Source: Clostridiales bacterium
Lineage (GTDB): Bacteria; Bacillota; Clostridia; Oscillospirales; Butyricicoccaceae
NCBI GenBank assembly: GCA_019421385.1
Contig: JAHZFK010000045.1
Span: forward strand, 1 to 17,923
Direction: 5' to 3'
Length of the DNA: 17,923 bases
Positions 1 to 6,804 of the stretch are shown here, in pieces. The position numbers and the translations under genes are program-made. The notes under the pieces were generated by a model, which saw only the letters and a list, made by a program, of their open reading frames with translations, was not told where the DNA came from and made no database searches. The first letter of the stretch is position 1. Each line of letters opens with the position of its first letter.

Positions 1-1
1 G

Positions 2-247
2 AACGGGAAAAGCTACTGCAGTTCTCACCGTATCCATGAGGAGGTGCTGGATGCAGCGGTGCAGGAGTTTGCCCAGACCATGCGGATCAAGATGGGTGAG
101 GAGCAGAAGAAACTGAAGCAGAAACAAAAAATGTGGGCGTTGAGGAAACCGGTCCTCGACGCCCACATTTCGTCGTTACAGAAAAGAATTCAGGAGCTGG
201 AGCAGGATGTAGACAAAATTTTAATGGAAAAGATAGGAGGCCAATAG
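2..247 (+). CDS. Serine recombinase, C-terminal fragment (5' end outside window)
   Basis: Only the last 81 codons are present; the reading frame is open from base 2 and stops at TAG 245–247. The visible start reads NGKSYCSSHRIHEEVL, which resembles the second half of the zinc beta-ribbon of large serine recombinases (a Cys-x2-His pattern followed by an I-x-E-x-x-L helix). After it comes a strongly charged, Lys/Glu/Gln-rich stretch expected to form a coiled coil, also typical of these proteins. Family members cut and join DNA at attachment sites to move integrative elements. The catalytic serine domain lies outside the window, so activity cannot be judged. The gene ends 10 bp from the stop codon of the convergent nuclease gene, so the accessory operon probably belongs to the same mobile element. 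A resolvase of a small transposon is an alternative. Confidence 0.72.
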   Translation, partial: NGKSYCSSHRIHEEVLDAAVQEFAQTMRIKMGEEQKKLKQKQKMWALRKPVLDAHISSLQKRIQELEQDVDKILMEKIGGQ

Positions 248-257
248 AAGATAGATG

Positions 258-1208
258 CTATACCTTTAATCTTTCTTTTGCATCAGCCAAAGCGTATTTG
301 TCTATTGAAATCATTTTTACCGCCGGAAGGTAATTGTCTGAGTAATAGACAATCATACTGGAAAGAAATTCGGCTTTGCAATTTATTGCTTCTTTTTTTA
401 GTTCTAAATCTGAAGAAATATTTTCCAACCATTTTTTCAAAATGCTTTTTGGTAATTGAAACGAATATGTTTGGCCTCCTGATTGAAGTGTCCAGGGGGA
501 AGATGGATTTTCCCAATGTAACCTATATAAATCAGAAAAGTCATTCCTCTTGCCTGAAATACGGTATAAAAATAATAACTGTCCCGAATTGGTAACAGCA
601 ACAGCCATATGCTGCCCTATTTCATTTGCAAAATCAATAATCTGATTTTCGGTAACTTGTTCAGGATGCCTGACGAGTTCTGAGGCGTCGCAATAAGAAT
701 CCAAGTGCCGGTAACCAAGTAGTGCACAAAAATCTCGCCAAAATGGCATTTTGTCAAATTCCAATAAAGGTATTCGATGGGTTGCAGCAAATTCTTGGGC
801 AGGGACAGTAAAACCATTTAATGCAGCGACGGCTACTTGGTAGGAGAAACGGTCATAGTTATACATGATTCCATGGCGACGTTGGCGTTGACGTCCTTGC
901 AGCCTGTTAATATCTACAATTTCAAAATGATTAATATCTTCCCGCAATCCTAACGAACTTCGAATGGTGTTTAAGCCAACTTTTCGACGATAATCTTTAC
1001 ATTCTATCAATAGCCTTGTGCGAGAATAAAAAGGTGTTTGAACTGGGGGTTCCAATAAAACATCAGCATTATGGGCCTCGCCTAAGCCTTGAATCATTTG
1101 GCCGGGAGCGCCATCAAAAATATATAATCCATCAGATTTTACGGCGGAGAAACCAATATTGATGAGAATATGTTTGACAAGCAATTCATATGCTCTTCCG
1201 AGTTTCAT
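258..1208 (-). CDS. Mrr-like PD-(D/E)XK restriction endonuclease-type protein
   Basis: This 316-aa protein looks like a DNA endonuclease of the restriction-endonuclease-like fold. The N-terminal 75 residues carry the expected catalytic pattern: Glu8 in helix 1 (GRAYELLV), Asp49 in HNADVLL, and Glu69-x-Lys71 in LLIECK. Downstream conserved-looking stretches are REDINHFEIV, YQVAVAALNGFT and EFAATHRIPLLEF; the last ~150 residues are unrecognised. The frame stays open to position 1298, but the ATG at 1206–1208 has an AAGGAGG box at 1213–1219 and overlaps the stop codon of the upstream gene (ATGA), so it is the chosen start. The pair is therefore translationally coupled. The gene is AT-rich compared with the housekeeping genes and lies beside a recombinase gene, suggesting horizontal transfer. 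A role in defence against foreign DNA is inference; a mobile-element maintenance function is possible. Confidence 0.7.
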   Translation of the reverse strand: MKLGRAYELLVKHILINIGFSAVKSDGLYIFDGAPGQMIQGLGEAHNADVLLEPPVQTPFYSRTRLLIECKDYRRKVGLNTIRSSLGLREDINHFEIVDINRLQGRQRQRRHGIMYNYDRFSYQVAVAALNGFTVPAQEFAATHRIPLLEFDKMPFWRDFCALLGYRHLDSYCDASELVRHPEQVTENQIIDFANEIGQHMAVAVTNSGQLLFLYRISGKRNDFSDLYRLHWENPSSPWTLQSGGQTYSFQLPKSILKKWLENISSDLELKKEAINCKAEFLSSMIVYYSDNYLPAVKMISIDKYALADAKERLKV

Positions 1209-2260
1209 GTTGGCCTCCTTTCGTTTTGAGATAGTATACGGATAATATTCGCGACAGAAGATACGGCAGTTAAACAAATCTGAGCATCGCTCAAGCATGC
1301 CATTCGATCATGTGTAAGTTGATTGGCTAAGTCAATAGATGCCTTTGCGAACTTTCGTTGCCGTTCGTTTGGGGTTCCTTGTAAAGTAAACAAAATAAAG
1401 GCATCAAGCATTCGTTTCGCATCTGTGTCGCTTGGTATAACACCATCAGAAGTTTTATGCTTTTCTTTGTCAAAAACCTCTTGGGCAATTGTAATTAGCG
1501 CTTCTCTGCCTAACATACCGATTGTTTGAAATTGCTCTTCGGTTGAAGCGACCGATAGACGTCGCTTCATCTCATATACGGTTCTGTCCACTCGATCCCA
1601 TCCGGTCGGAACAAATTCATGTTGAGCTTGTTCATCAGTTGATTTGTTAATTGTGTCGATTAATTCCTGGTATAGTTTTTGGACAAACGCACGCCGGTCA
1701 ATGTACTGGGGAAGATCGCCTTGTCGCCATCTGCCATACCAATCCCATAAATCTTTGTAAGAATTTGGATTGTCCAGACCTAATTTCTGTAACCAAGAAG
1801 CCAGCTCTGCATAAAGCTCTTTATAATCTTTATTGACAGCTTCAATTTTAGGTCCACCTGTTGCCACAGCGATCATTTTGGATTTGATTTTATCTATTGC
1901 AGAAATCAACTGATCCTTAGATACGCCTTGATTCCAATTGATATATTGTCGACAGATTGGACGCAATTCAATAGAACTAAGTTGCTCATTACTTCTCCCT
2001 GACAAAAACAATTCTGCTATTTCAAGTAATTCTTTTTCATAGCTGCTTATAAAAGCTCTATTTTTTTGATATGTATCTATTTCGATTTCGTAAACAAAAG
2101 AGTATATGTATGTACCGCCGTTCCAGTTGTCATATGCAATTTCTTCTGAAGATGGATAGGCACCTTTTAGAATCTCGGCCAGATTGTAGTTTTTTTCTGC
2201 TTCAAGATAACGAATCATGCTGGAAGTGATTTTTTTGACTTCAACAATATTGTCAAGCAT
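1205..2260 (-). CDS. Uncharacterised YDNWNGGT-motif protein, partner of the nuclease
   Basis: This 351-aa soluble protein has no signal peptide or membrane segment, and I do not recognise a characterised function. Residues 43–50 read YDNWNGGT, a motif I believe recurs near the N-terminus of uncharacterised bacterial proteins, followed by a strand-rich YIYSFVYEIEI. The middle is polar and Trp-rich (LWDWYGRWRQGD). The last ~110 residues (from EEQFQTIGMLGREALITIAQ through DLANQLTHDR) resemble the helical C-terminal domain of abortive-infection-like proteins, but no clean HEPN RxxxxH motif is visible. The frame is open to an ATG at 2293; I prefer the ATG at 2258–2260 because AAGGAG sits 7 nt before it, while the ATG at 2266 is only 1 nt from the box. 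The stop overlaps the nuclease start. The gene probably encodes the sensor or regulatory partner of the nuclease (inference). Confidence 0.66.
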   Translation of the reverse strand: MLDNIVEVKKITSSMIRYLEAEKNYNLAEILKGAYPSSEEIAYDNWNGGTYIYSFVYEIEIDTYQKNRAFISSYEKELLEIAELFLSGRSNEQLSSIELRPICRQYINWNQGVSKDQLISAIDKIKSKMIAVATGGPKIEAVNKDYKELYAELASWLQKLGLDNPNSYKDLWDWYGRWRQGDLPQYIDRRAFVQKLYQELIDTINKSTDEQAQHEFVPTGWDRVDRTVYEMKRRLSVASTEEQFQTIGMLGREALITIAQEVFDKEKHKTSDGVIPSDTDAKRMLDAFILFTLQGTPNERQRKFAKASIDLANQLTHDRMACLSDAQICLTAVSSVANIIRILSQNERRPT

Positions 2261-2295
2261 GTCCATACTCCTTACATGAGTTTTTAGAATCATAG

Positions 2296-2325
2296 ATAAT
2301 ATTATACTCCGAAAACAATTATCAA
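2296..2325 (-). promoter_or_regulatory. Possible promoter of the nuclease operon
   Basis: Reading the minus strand, TTGATA (2325–2320) is followed after 18 bp by TATTAT (2301–2296); an overlapping TATAAT at 2306–2301 is only 13 bp away. The site lies about 36 bp before the preferred start codon. It is AT-rich and fits sigma-A moderately well. Confidence 0.38.
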
Positions 2326-2372
2326 GGAACTCCCATTGGATGTTTAATCGAGTCTTAATTACAGATGTGCGG

Positions 2373-2412
2373 CAGAGGCCGGCTTTGATTTTTAATTCAA
2401 AGCCGGCCTCTG
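2373..2412. repeat. Perfect 16-bp inverted repeat downstream of tRNA-Leu
   Basis: Arms 2373–2388 and 2397–2412 are perfect complements (CAGAGGCCGGCTTTGA and its reverse complement) around the 8-nt loop TTTTTAAT. It begins 8 bp beyond the tRNA 3' end in the direction of tRNA transcription, where a terminator is expected. However, neither strand has a U-tract after the second arm, so it is not a canonical intrinsic terminator. It may be a terminator whose T-run was replaced, or an element end. Confidence 0.75.
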
Positions 2413-2420
2413 TACTGTAA

Positions 2421-2507
<87 letters not shown>

Positions 2508-2529
2508 ATTCAGTTTCCCTCTATTTTTA

Positions 2530-2550
2530 CTCGGGGAGGGATTGCCCGAG
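2530..2550. repeat. Short inverted repeat between the small ORF and tRNA-Leu
   Basis: CTCGGG (2530–2535) and CCCGAG (2545–2550) form a 6-bp stem with a 9-nt loop. It has no T-tract on the exit side of either strand. The rest of 2506–2632 shows no supported gene. Confidence 0.5.
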
Positions 2551-2632
2551 ACAGAGCGTTGCGCTTAATCTGCATCAATAAAAGCAGGTAAAACTCCTGA
2601 TTTGTCCTCAGATATACAATAAGAGGAAGTTA

Positions 2633-2833
2633 TCACCTATGTCGGTGTTCAATTTTATCTGTTATACTTCCATCTTTATTGATCCGTCTTGTCGCCTTAA
2701 CCGTCGATCCATCTGGTTGATTAAAGATTTTAGTAACACGAGCAGTATATTTCCCTGCCCAAGTTTCTGTTTTATCCGGACTTTTTGCGGGGAGGGTTGG
2801 TAACTTAGCGTTCTGCTTCGTCAACTTTCCCAT
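2633..2833 (-). CDS. Small basic protein of unknown function (66 aa)
   Basis: The protein is 66 aa and rich in Lys, Arg and Thr. Its second half (KYTARVTKIF, then DGSTVKATRRINKDGSITDK) has the alternating pattern of a beta-hairpin. No signal peptide or known motif is recognised. The frame opens at an ATG at 2869, but the ATG at 2831–2833 follows GAGGAGG by 8 nt (2842–2848), so it is the preferred start. The ORF lies exactly between the 5'-half tRNA-Leu copy and the intact tRNA-Leu, on the same strand, downstream of the consensus promoter at 2949–2977. It therefore may be transcribed from the tRNA promoter. The good RBS argues for a real gene; its role is unknown, perhaps cargo of an inserted element. 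Confidence 0.6.
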   Translation of the reverse strand: MGKLTKQNAKLPTLPAKSPDKTETWAGKYTARVTKIFNQPDGSTVKATRRINKDGSITDKIEHRHR

Positions 2834-2891
2834 TAACTTTACCTCCTCGTTAAAGATATCTACCTTCAAAACCTTTCACTGAGGTGACAGC

Positions 2892-2930
2892 ACCTAAATC
2901 CTGCACGTCTGCCAATTCCGCCATACCCGC
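2892..2930 (-). pseudogene. Truncated tRNA-Leu (5' half, nt 1–39)
   Basis: Reading the minus strand from 2930, the acceptor 5' strand, D-arm and anticodon loop (with TAG) of tRNA-Leu are present. The sequence then diverges right after TTTAGGT. The anticodon stem 5' strand is CAGGA and would need TCCTG, but GCTGT follows, and no T-arm or acceptor 3' strand appears. With 2 flanking bp it forms direct repeat copy B (2892–2932) of copy A at 2467–2507; the differences are at 2902 and 2905. It is best read as a remnant of recombination at the tRNA gene. Confidence 0.85.
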
Positions 2931-2948
2931 ATGAAAACATGTAACATC

Positions 2949-2977
2949 AGTATACCCATTTCCCCCGGTTTTGTCAA
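2949..2977 (-). promoter_or_regulatory. Consensus sigma-A promoter of the tRNA-Leu locus
   Basis: On the minus strand, TTGACA (2977–2972) and TATACT (2954–2949) are separated by exactly 17 bp. The -10 box ends 18 bp before the tRNA-Leu 5'-half copy. This looks like a native stable-RNA promoter that now drives the pseudo-tRNA half, the 66-aa gene and, by read-through, the intact tRNA. Confidence 0.8.
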
Positions 2978-3085
2978 TCAAAATCGCGGCACGGAGCGAA
3001 CAAAAGGTACAGCATTTTGACGCAGAAAAGCACCATAATGCGAATAAAAATTATACAATTTCCAGTACCAAACCGAAGGGATTTG

Positions 3086-3094
3086 TGCTATACT
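3086..3094 (+). promoter_or_regulatory. Extended -10 promoter for the lipoprotein gene
   Basis: TGC-TATACT gives an extended -10 element (TGnTATACT) 42 bp before the lipoprotein start codon. No good -35 hexamer is seen at 17 bp, as is common for extended -10 promoters. Confidence 0.5.
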
Positions 3095-3136
3095 GAATTT
3101 GTATATCTGTTGGAGTATAATGAATGGGAGAAATCC

Positions 3137-4471
3137 ATGAAACCGTTTCGCATGTTATCCGTACTGCTGTCTTTGCTGGTGCTCAGCGGCTGTACGTTTC
3201 CATCGGGTGACGAGCTGCTCGCAGCACCCAAACCGTCTACAAACTATCAAACATTGCAGGTTGAGCTGGAGAAACTGATCTCTTCCGGCATTTCTTATAC
3301 TGCGCCGGTGGAGGGGGAAAACCGCTCTTCGATCCAGTTGATTGATCTGGATAACGATGGGGTAGAGGAAGCCATTTCCTTTTTCCGCGGTTCCTCCTCG
3401 GCAACCAGCAATGAGTTTAAGGTATATATCTATCGCAAGCAGGACGAAAGCTATGTCTGCACCGGTTCGATCGAAGGCACAGGCACCGCGATCCAGTCTG
3501 TGGATTATCCGGTGATCACACCGGACGGCCGCCGCGGTATGGTCATCACATGGCGGCTTTCCGCCGACGGCACCGGCGCGCTGACCATGTGCGATTTTGG
3601 AAGCGACTGTGCACCGGGTGTGCTGCTCGAAACCGAGTATTCCGCTATGGAACTGACCGATATGGATGGCGACGGCGCAAAGGATTTGCTGCTGCTGACC
3701 ACCGCGCCGGATGGCAAGCGTGTGGCGCGGCTGTATCAGTATAGCGACGGCAATCTGTCGATGGTCGGGGAAGCCTCCACCAGCGCCGAAACGGTTTCCG
3801 TCGAACGTATGCGCACCGGTCATGTGCTGGATGATTATACAGCGGTGTTTGCCGAAGAGAAAACGGCAAGCGGTATAGGTTTGACGACGGATATTTTTGT
3901 GTTTGCCGACCGGACGCTGGTTAATCTCGCGCTGGACGGCGAGGATTCCATCACCCGCAGCACCTATCGTCCGGTATCGGTTTATGCGACCGATATCAAT
4001 AACGACGGCGTGACCGAGCTGCCGCGCGCCGTGCTGATGGCGGGGTATACGGATGCCGCAGCATCCGATGCGGTGTTCATGCTTGACTGGTATGCCTATA
4101 GCGTGGACGAGCCGCCCGTATTGGTGATGACCACCTATCAGAATATATCGGATGCGTGGAGTTTGGTGATCGATTCCACTTGGCACGACCGCATCACGGC
4201 GACCAAAGCGACCGACAGCGGTATCAGCGCGGTCACATTTTCGGAATATGTCGGCAGAGGCGGACAAATTCCGCTGTTCACCATTTACTGCGCCACCGGC
4301 TCCAGTCGGGATTATTATGCCGGCCGCACCGATTTAGTGCAGCTCGGTGAAACGGCGCAGGCAGTATATTTCGCGCGCATCGCGGACGAGGCGGAACAAA
4401 GTTCTGTGGAAATTACCGCAGAGACGATACGAAATCGGTTTTCGCTCGTCAAACAGGATTGGAACAACTGA
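3137..4471 (+). CDS. Lipoprotein with DxDxDG-like motifs
   Basis: This 444-aa protein is predicted to be exported and lipid-anchored: a short basic N-terminus, a hydrophobic core (LLSLLVLSGC) and a lipobox with Cys19 as the modified residue. The mature part contains three spaced acidic motifs of the D-x-[DN]-x-D-G type at about residues 70 (DLDNDG), 175 (DMDGDG) and 286 (DINNDG). These resemble the calcium-binding loops of FG-GAP/VCBS beta-propeller blades. The frame is open from 3017, but the ATG at 3137 follows GGGAG by 6 nt and directly gives the signal peptide, so it is preferred. The gene lies 27 bp before the response regulator gene with no terminator between them and is likely co-transcribed with the two-component system. 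It may be an extracytoplasmic input or a target of that system (inference). No enzyme motif is recognised. Confidence 0.82.
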   Translation: MKPFRMLSVLLSLLVLSGCTFPSGDELLAAPKPSTNYQTLQVELEKLISSGISYTAPVEGENRSSIQLIDLDNDGVEEAISFFRGSSSATSNEFKVYIYRKQDESYVCTGSIEGTGTAIQSVDYPVITPDGRRGMVITWRLSADGTGALTMCDFGSDCAPGVLLETEYSAMELTDMDGDGAKDLLLLTTAPDGKRVARLYQYSDGNLSMVGEASTSAETVSVERMRTGHVLDDYTAVFAEEKTASGIGLTTDIFVFADRTLVNLALDGEDSITRSTYRPVSVYATDINNDGVTELPRAVLMAGYTDAAASDAVFMLDWYAYSVDEPPVLVMTTYQNISDAWSLVIDSTWHDRITATKATDSGISAVTFSEYVGRGGQIPLFTIYCATGSSRDYYAGRTDLVQLGETAQAVYFARIADEAEQSSVEITAETIRNRFSLVKQDWNN

Positions 4472-4498
4472 TGGTTTGTAATAAAAGGAGGATTTTCC

Positions 4499-5188
4499 AT
4501 GAAGCGTAAGATACTGGTATTGGAAGATGAGGAAAATATCCGCTCGTTTCTTGTGCTCAATCTGAAGCGCAGCGGTTACGAAGTGATAGAAGCGGAAACC
4601 GGTGAGCAGGCGCTCGAAAAATACCATGCCAATCAGGATATCGCGGTTGCGGTGCTGGACGTCATGCTGCCCGGCATTGACGGCTATGAGGTCTGCCGTG
4701 CGATGCGCGCCGCGGGTTATGCCGCGGGTGTCATCATGCTGACTGCCCGCACACAAGAGGCTGATAAGGTCACGGGTCTGATGAACGGCGCGGACGATTA
4801 TGTGACCAAGCCGTTTTCGGTCATCGAGCTGGCCGCGCGTGTGGACGCACTCTACCGCCGCGTGTCCGGTTCGCCGTTCTCCGAGGAGGACGTCATCAAG
4901 TCCGGCCCGTTCAAGCTCAATCTGCGCGCACGCGAAGTGCTCAAGAATGGCATCAAGATCGAGCTGACGCAGATCGAGTACGGTCTTTTGAAGGCGTTTA
5001 TGGAGAATATCGGCAAGGCGCTTTCGCGCGACGAGCTGCTTGAGATGGTGTGGGGCCATCACTATGTGGGCGAACTGAAAATCGTGGATGTGAATATCCG
5101 CCGTCTGCGCATCAAAATTGAGGACGATCCGGCCGAGCCGACGCACATCGTCACCGTGCGCGGCTATGGCTATATGTGGGAAGGCTGA
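4499..5188 (+). CDS. OmpR/PhoB-family response regulator
   Basis: This 229-aa DNA-binding response regulator has a receiver domain at residues 3–118 with the acidic pocket (Glu9, Asp10), phospho-acceptor Asp54 in VLDVMLPG, Thr82 and Lys104 in VTKPF. A winged-helix domain of the OmpR type (about 130–227) ends in TVRGYGYMWEG. After phosphorylation by its kinase it should dimerise and bind direct-repeat operators. The start has AAGGAGG 7 nt upstream. The histidine kinase gene follows 62 bp later, the usual order of a PhoB/PhoR- or ResD/ResE-like pair. The regulated genes cannot be read from the sequence. Length and all key residues are normal. Confidence 0.95.
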   Translation: MKRKILVLEDEENIRSFLVLNLKRSGYEVIEAETGEQALEKYHANQDIAVAVLDVMLPGIDGYEVCRAMRAAGYAAGVIMLTARTQEADKVTGLMNGADDYVTKPFSVIELAARVDALYRRVSGSPFSEEDVIKSGPFKLNLRAREVLKNGIKIELTQIEYGLLKAFMENIGKALSRDELLEMVWGHHYVGELKIVDVNIRRLRIKIEDDPAEPTHIVTVRGYGYMWEG

Positions 5189-5250
5189 TTCAGCCTTCCC
5201 GCGGCGTTTTGCCGCCTGAAAACCGGCATTTTGCAGAAAGGCCCTCTGTT

Positions 5251-6804
5251 ATGAATTATCACAAACAAAAGAAAAAGCCTGAAGTGCCGCCGCAGCCGGC
5301 CGTGCCCAAGGTGCTGCACTCTCCGGGCGGCATCAAGGGACGCTGGATGATGAACTCGCTTTCGTTCGTGCTCGTGATCCTTGCGGTCGTGATGATCCTG
5401 ATCTCGGTCGGCATATCGGGCTATTATTATGCGACCGTGCGGGACAATCTGGTGTCCCGTGCGACAACCGCAGCGGATACCTTCCGCAAATATTTCACCG
5501 AAACATACGACCAGTTTTATGCACAGGCGGAATCGACTGTGACGACCTTTCAGGAGCAGGATAAGCTGGAGCAGCAGTTTTTGGATTCAACCGGCCGCAT
5601 CCTGCTGTCCACATCCGGCCTGTCCGGCGGCGGCATGGCCTCGACCGAGGACGCCACGCAGGCGCTTGCCACGCAGAAAACCGCGGTCTATACTGGACGT
5701 GACCCGCTTTCCGGCGAACGGGTGATGAGCGTGACCGCGCCGCTGCTGTCTGCGCGCGGTGATCTGATCGGCGGCGTGCGGTTTATTACCTCGCTGCGCA
5801 TCGTCGAGCAGCAGATCTGGATCATCATCGGCATTGCTCTGCTGGCGTGTCTGGTGTTCCTGATGCTGGTCGTTGCGTCCAACAGCTATTTTGTCAAGTC
5901 GATCGTCGATCCCGTGCTTAAGATCAACACCATTGCCAAGGAAATTGCGGCGGGACGCTACGGCGTGCGCCTGCAAAAAACATACGACGACGAAATTGGC
6001 GAACTTTGCGATACCATCAACTATATGTCGGATGAGATCAGCCGCGCCGAGCGTATGAAGAATGACTTTATTTCCTCGGTGTCGCATGAGTTGCGCACCC
6101 CGCTCACCGCCATCGGCGGCTGGAGCGAAACGCTCATGGCGGGCGGCGGCGAAGACCCGGAGGAGGTTATGCAAGGTCTGACCATCATCCAGAAAGAGGC
6201 GAGCCGCCTGACCCGTATGGTGGAAGAACTGCTGGACTTTGCCCGCATCGAATCCGGCCGCATGAAGCTTGAGGTTGAGCTGTTCGATCTGTCGATCGAA
6301 CTTTATGAGGCGGTTTACATGTATGAAAACCTGCTGCATAAAAGCGGTATCCAGCTCAGCTATCATGAGGATGTGGAAGCCAACTATTATATCAACGGCG
6401 ACCGCCACCGCATGAAGCAGGTATTTCTCAACATTCTGGACAACGCCGCAAAATACGGCGGCGACGGCAAGAAAATCGACATCACCCTGCGGCGGGACGG
6501 CGGCAAGGTGGTCGCATCCGTACGCGACTACGGTCAGGGCATTCCGGAGGCCGAGCTGCCGTTCGTCAAAGAGAAATTCTATAAGGGTTCGTCCAAGCAG
6601 CGCGGCAGCGGCATTGGCCTTGCCGTGACCGACGAGATCGTATCGCTGCACGGCGGCACGCTGGATATCGCGTCCACGCTGGGCGCGGGCACGACCGTGA
6701 CCGTTTCGCTGCCCGCCGCAGAAGCGGAGGAAGCGCTCGGCATCACGGGCGCGATCCCGAAAGTGCCGGACAATCCCTATACCCCCGAAGGAGATAACCC
6801 ATGA
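5251..6804 (+). CDS. Membrane sensor histidine kinase (HAMP, HisKA, HATPase)
   Basis: This 517-aa kinase is the likely partner of the preceding response regulator. A basic, Pro-rich cytoplasmic N-terminus (1–31) precedes TM1 (about 37–58), an extracytoplasmic sensor of ~130 residues, TM2 (IIIGIALLACLVFLMLVV), a HAMP linker and a HisKA helix with phospho-acceptor His279 in SSVSHELRTPLTAI. The ATP-binding domain shows the N box (NILDNAAKYG, Asn398), DYGQGIP (G1) and GSGIGLAV (G2). A shorter G1–G2 loop is normal for this class. The frame opens at 5176 inside the regulator gene, but the ATG at 5251 with AGAAAGG about 10 nt upstream gives a more sensible N-terminus. The stop overlaps the next gene by ATGA, so the DUF1385 gene is translationally coupled. 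Confidence 0.93.
   Translation: MNYHKQKKKPEVPPQPAVPKVLHSPGGIKGRWMMNSLSFVLVILAVVMILISVGISGYYYATVRDNLVSRATTAADTFRKYFTETYDQFYAQAESTVTTFQEQDKLEQQFLDSTGRILLSTSGLSGGGMASTEDATQALATQKTAVYTGRDPLSGERVMSVTAPLLSARGDLIGGVRFITSLRIVEQQIWIIIGIALLACLVFLMLVVASNSYFVKSIVDPVLKINTIAKEIAAGRYGVRLQKTYDDEIGELCDTINYMSDEISRAERMKNDFISSVSHELRTPLTAIGGWSETLMAGGGEDPEEVMQGLTIIQKEASRLTRMVEELLDFARIESGRMKLEVELFDLSIELYEAVYMYENLLHKSGIQLSYHEDVEANYYINGDRHRMKQVFLNILDNAAKYGGDGKKIDITLRRDGGKVVASVRDYGQGIPEAELPFVKEKFYKGSSKQRGSGIGLAVTDEIVSLHGGTLDIASTLGAGTTVTVSLPAAEAEEALGITGAIPKVPDNPYTPEGDNP

Noticed and set aside
278..595. 105-codon open frame on the plus strand inside the nuclease gene
   Set aside because: It is antisense to the nuclease, has no RBS and no recognisable motif.
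2508..2573. A possible 21-codon peptide on the minus strand (MQIKRN…) between the 66-aa gene and tRNA-Leu
   Set aside because: AGGAG is too far from its ATG, and it is too short to support without conservation.
2892..2930. A second functional tRNA-Leu
   Set aside because: The sequence departs from tRNA after the anticodon loop, with no pairing anticodon stem, T-arm or acceptor 3' strand.
3155..4267. Long minus-strand open frame opposite the lipoprotein gene
   Set aside because: It is rich in His, Arg and Gly with no domain, a common antisense artefact in GC-rich genes; the plus-strand lipoprotein has a signal peptide and an RBS.
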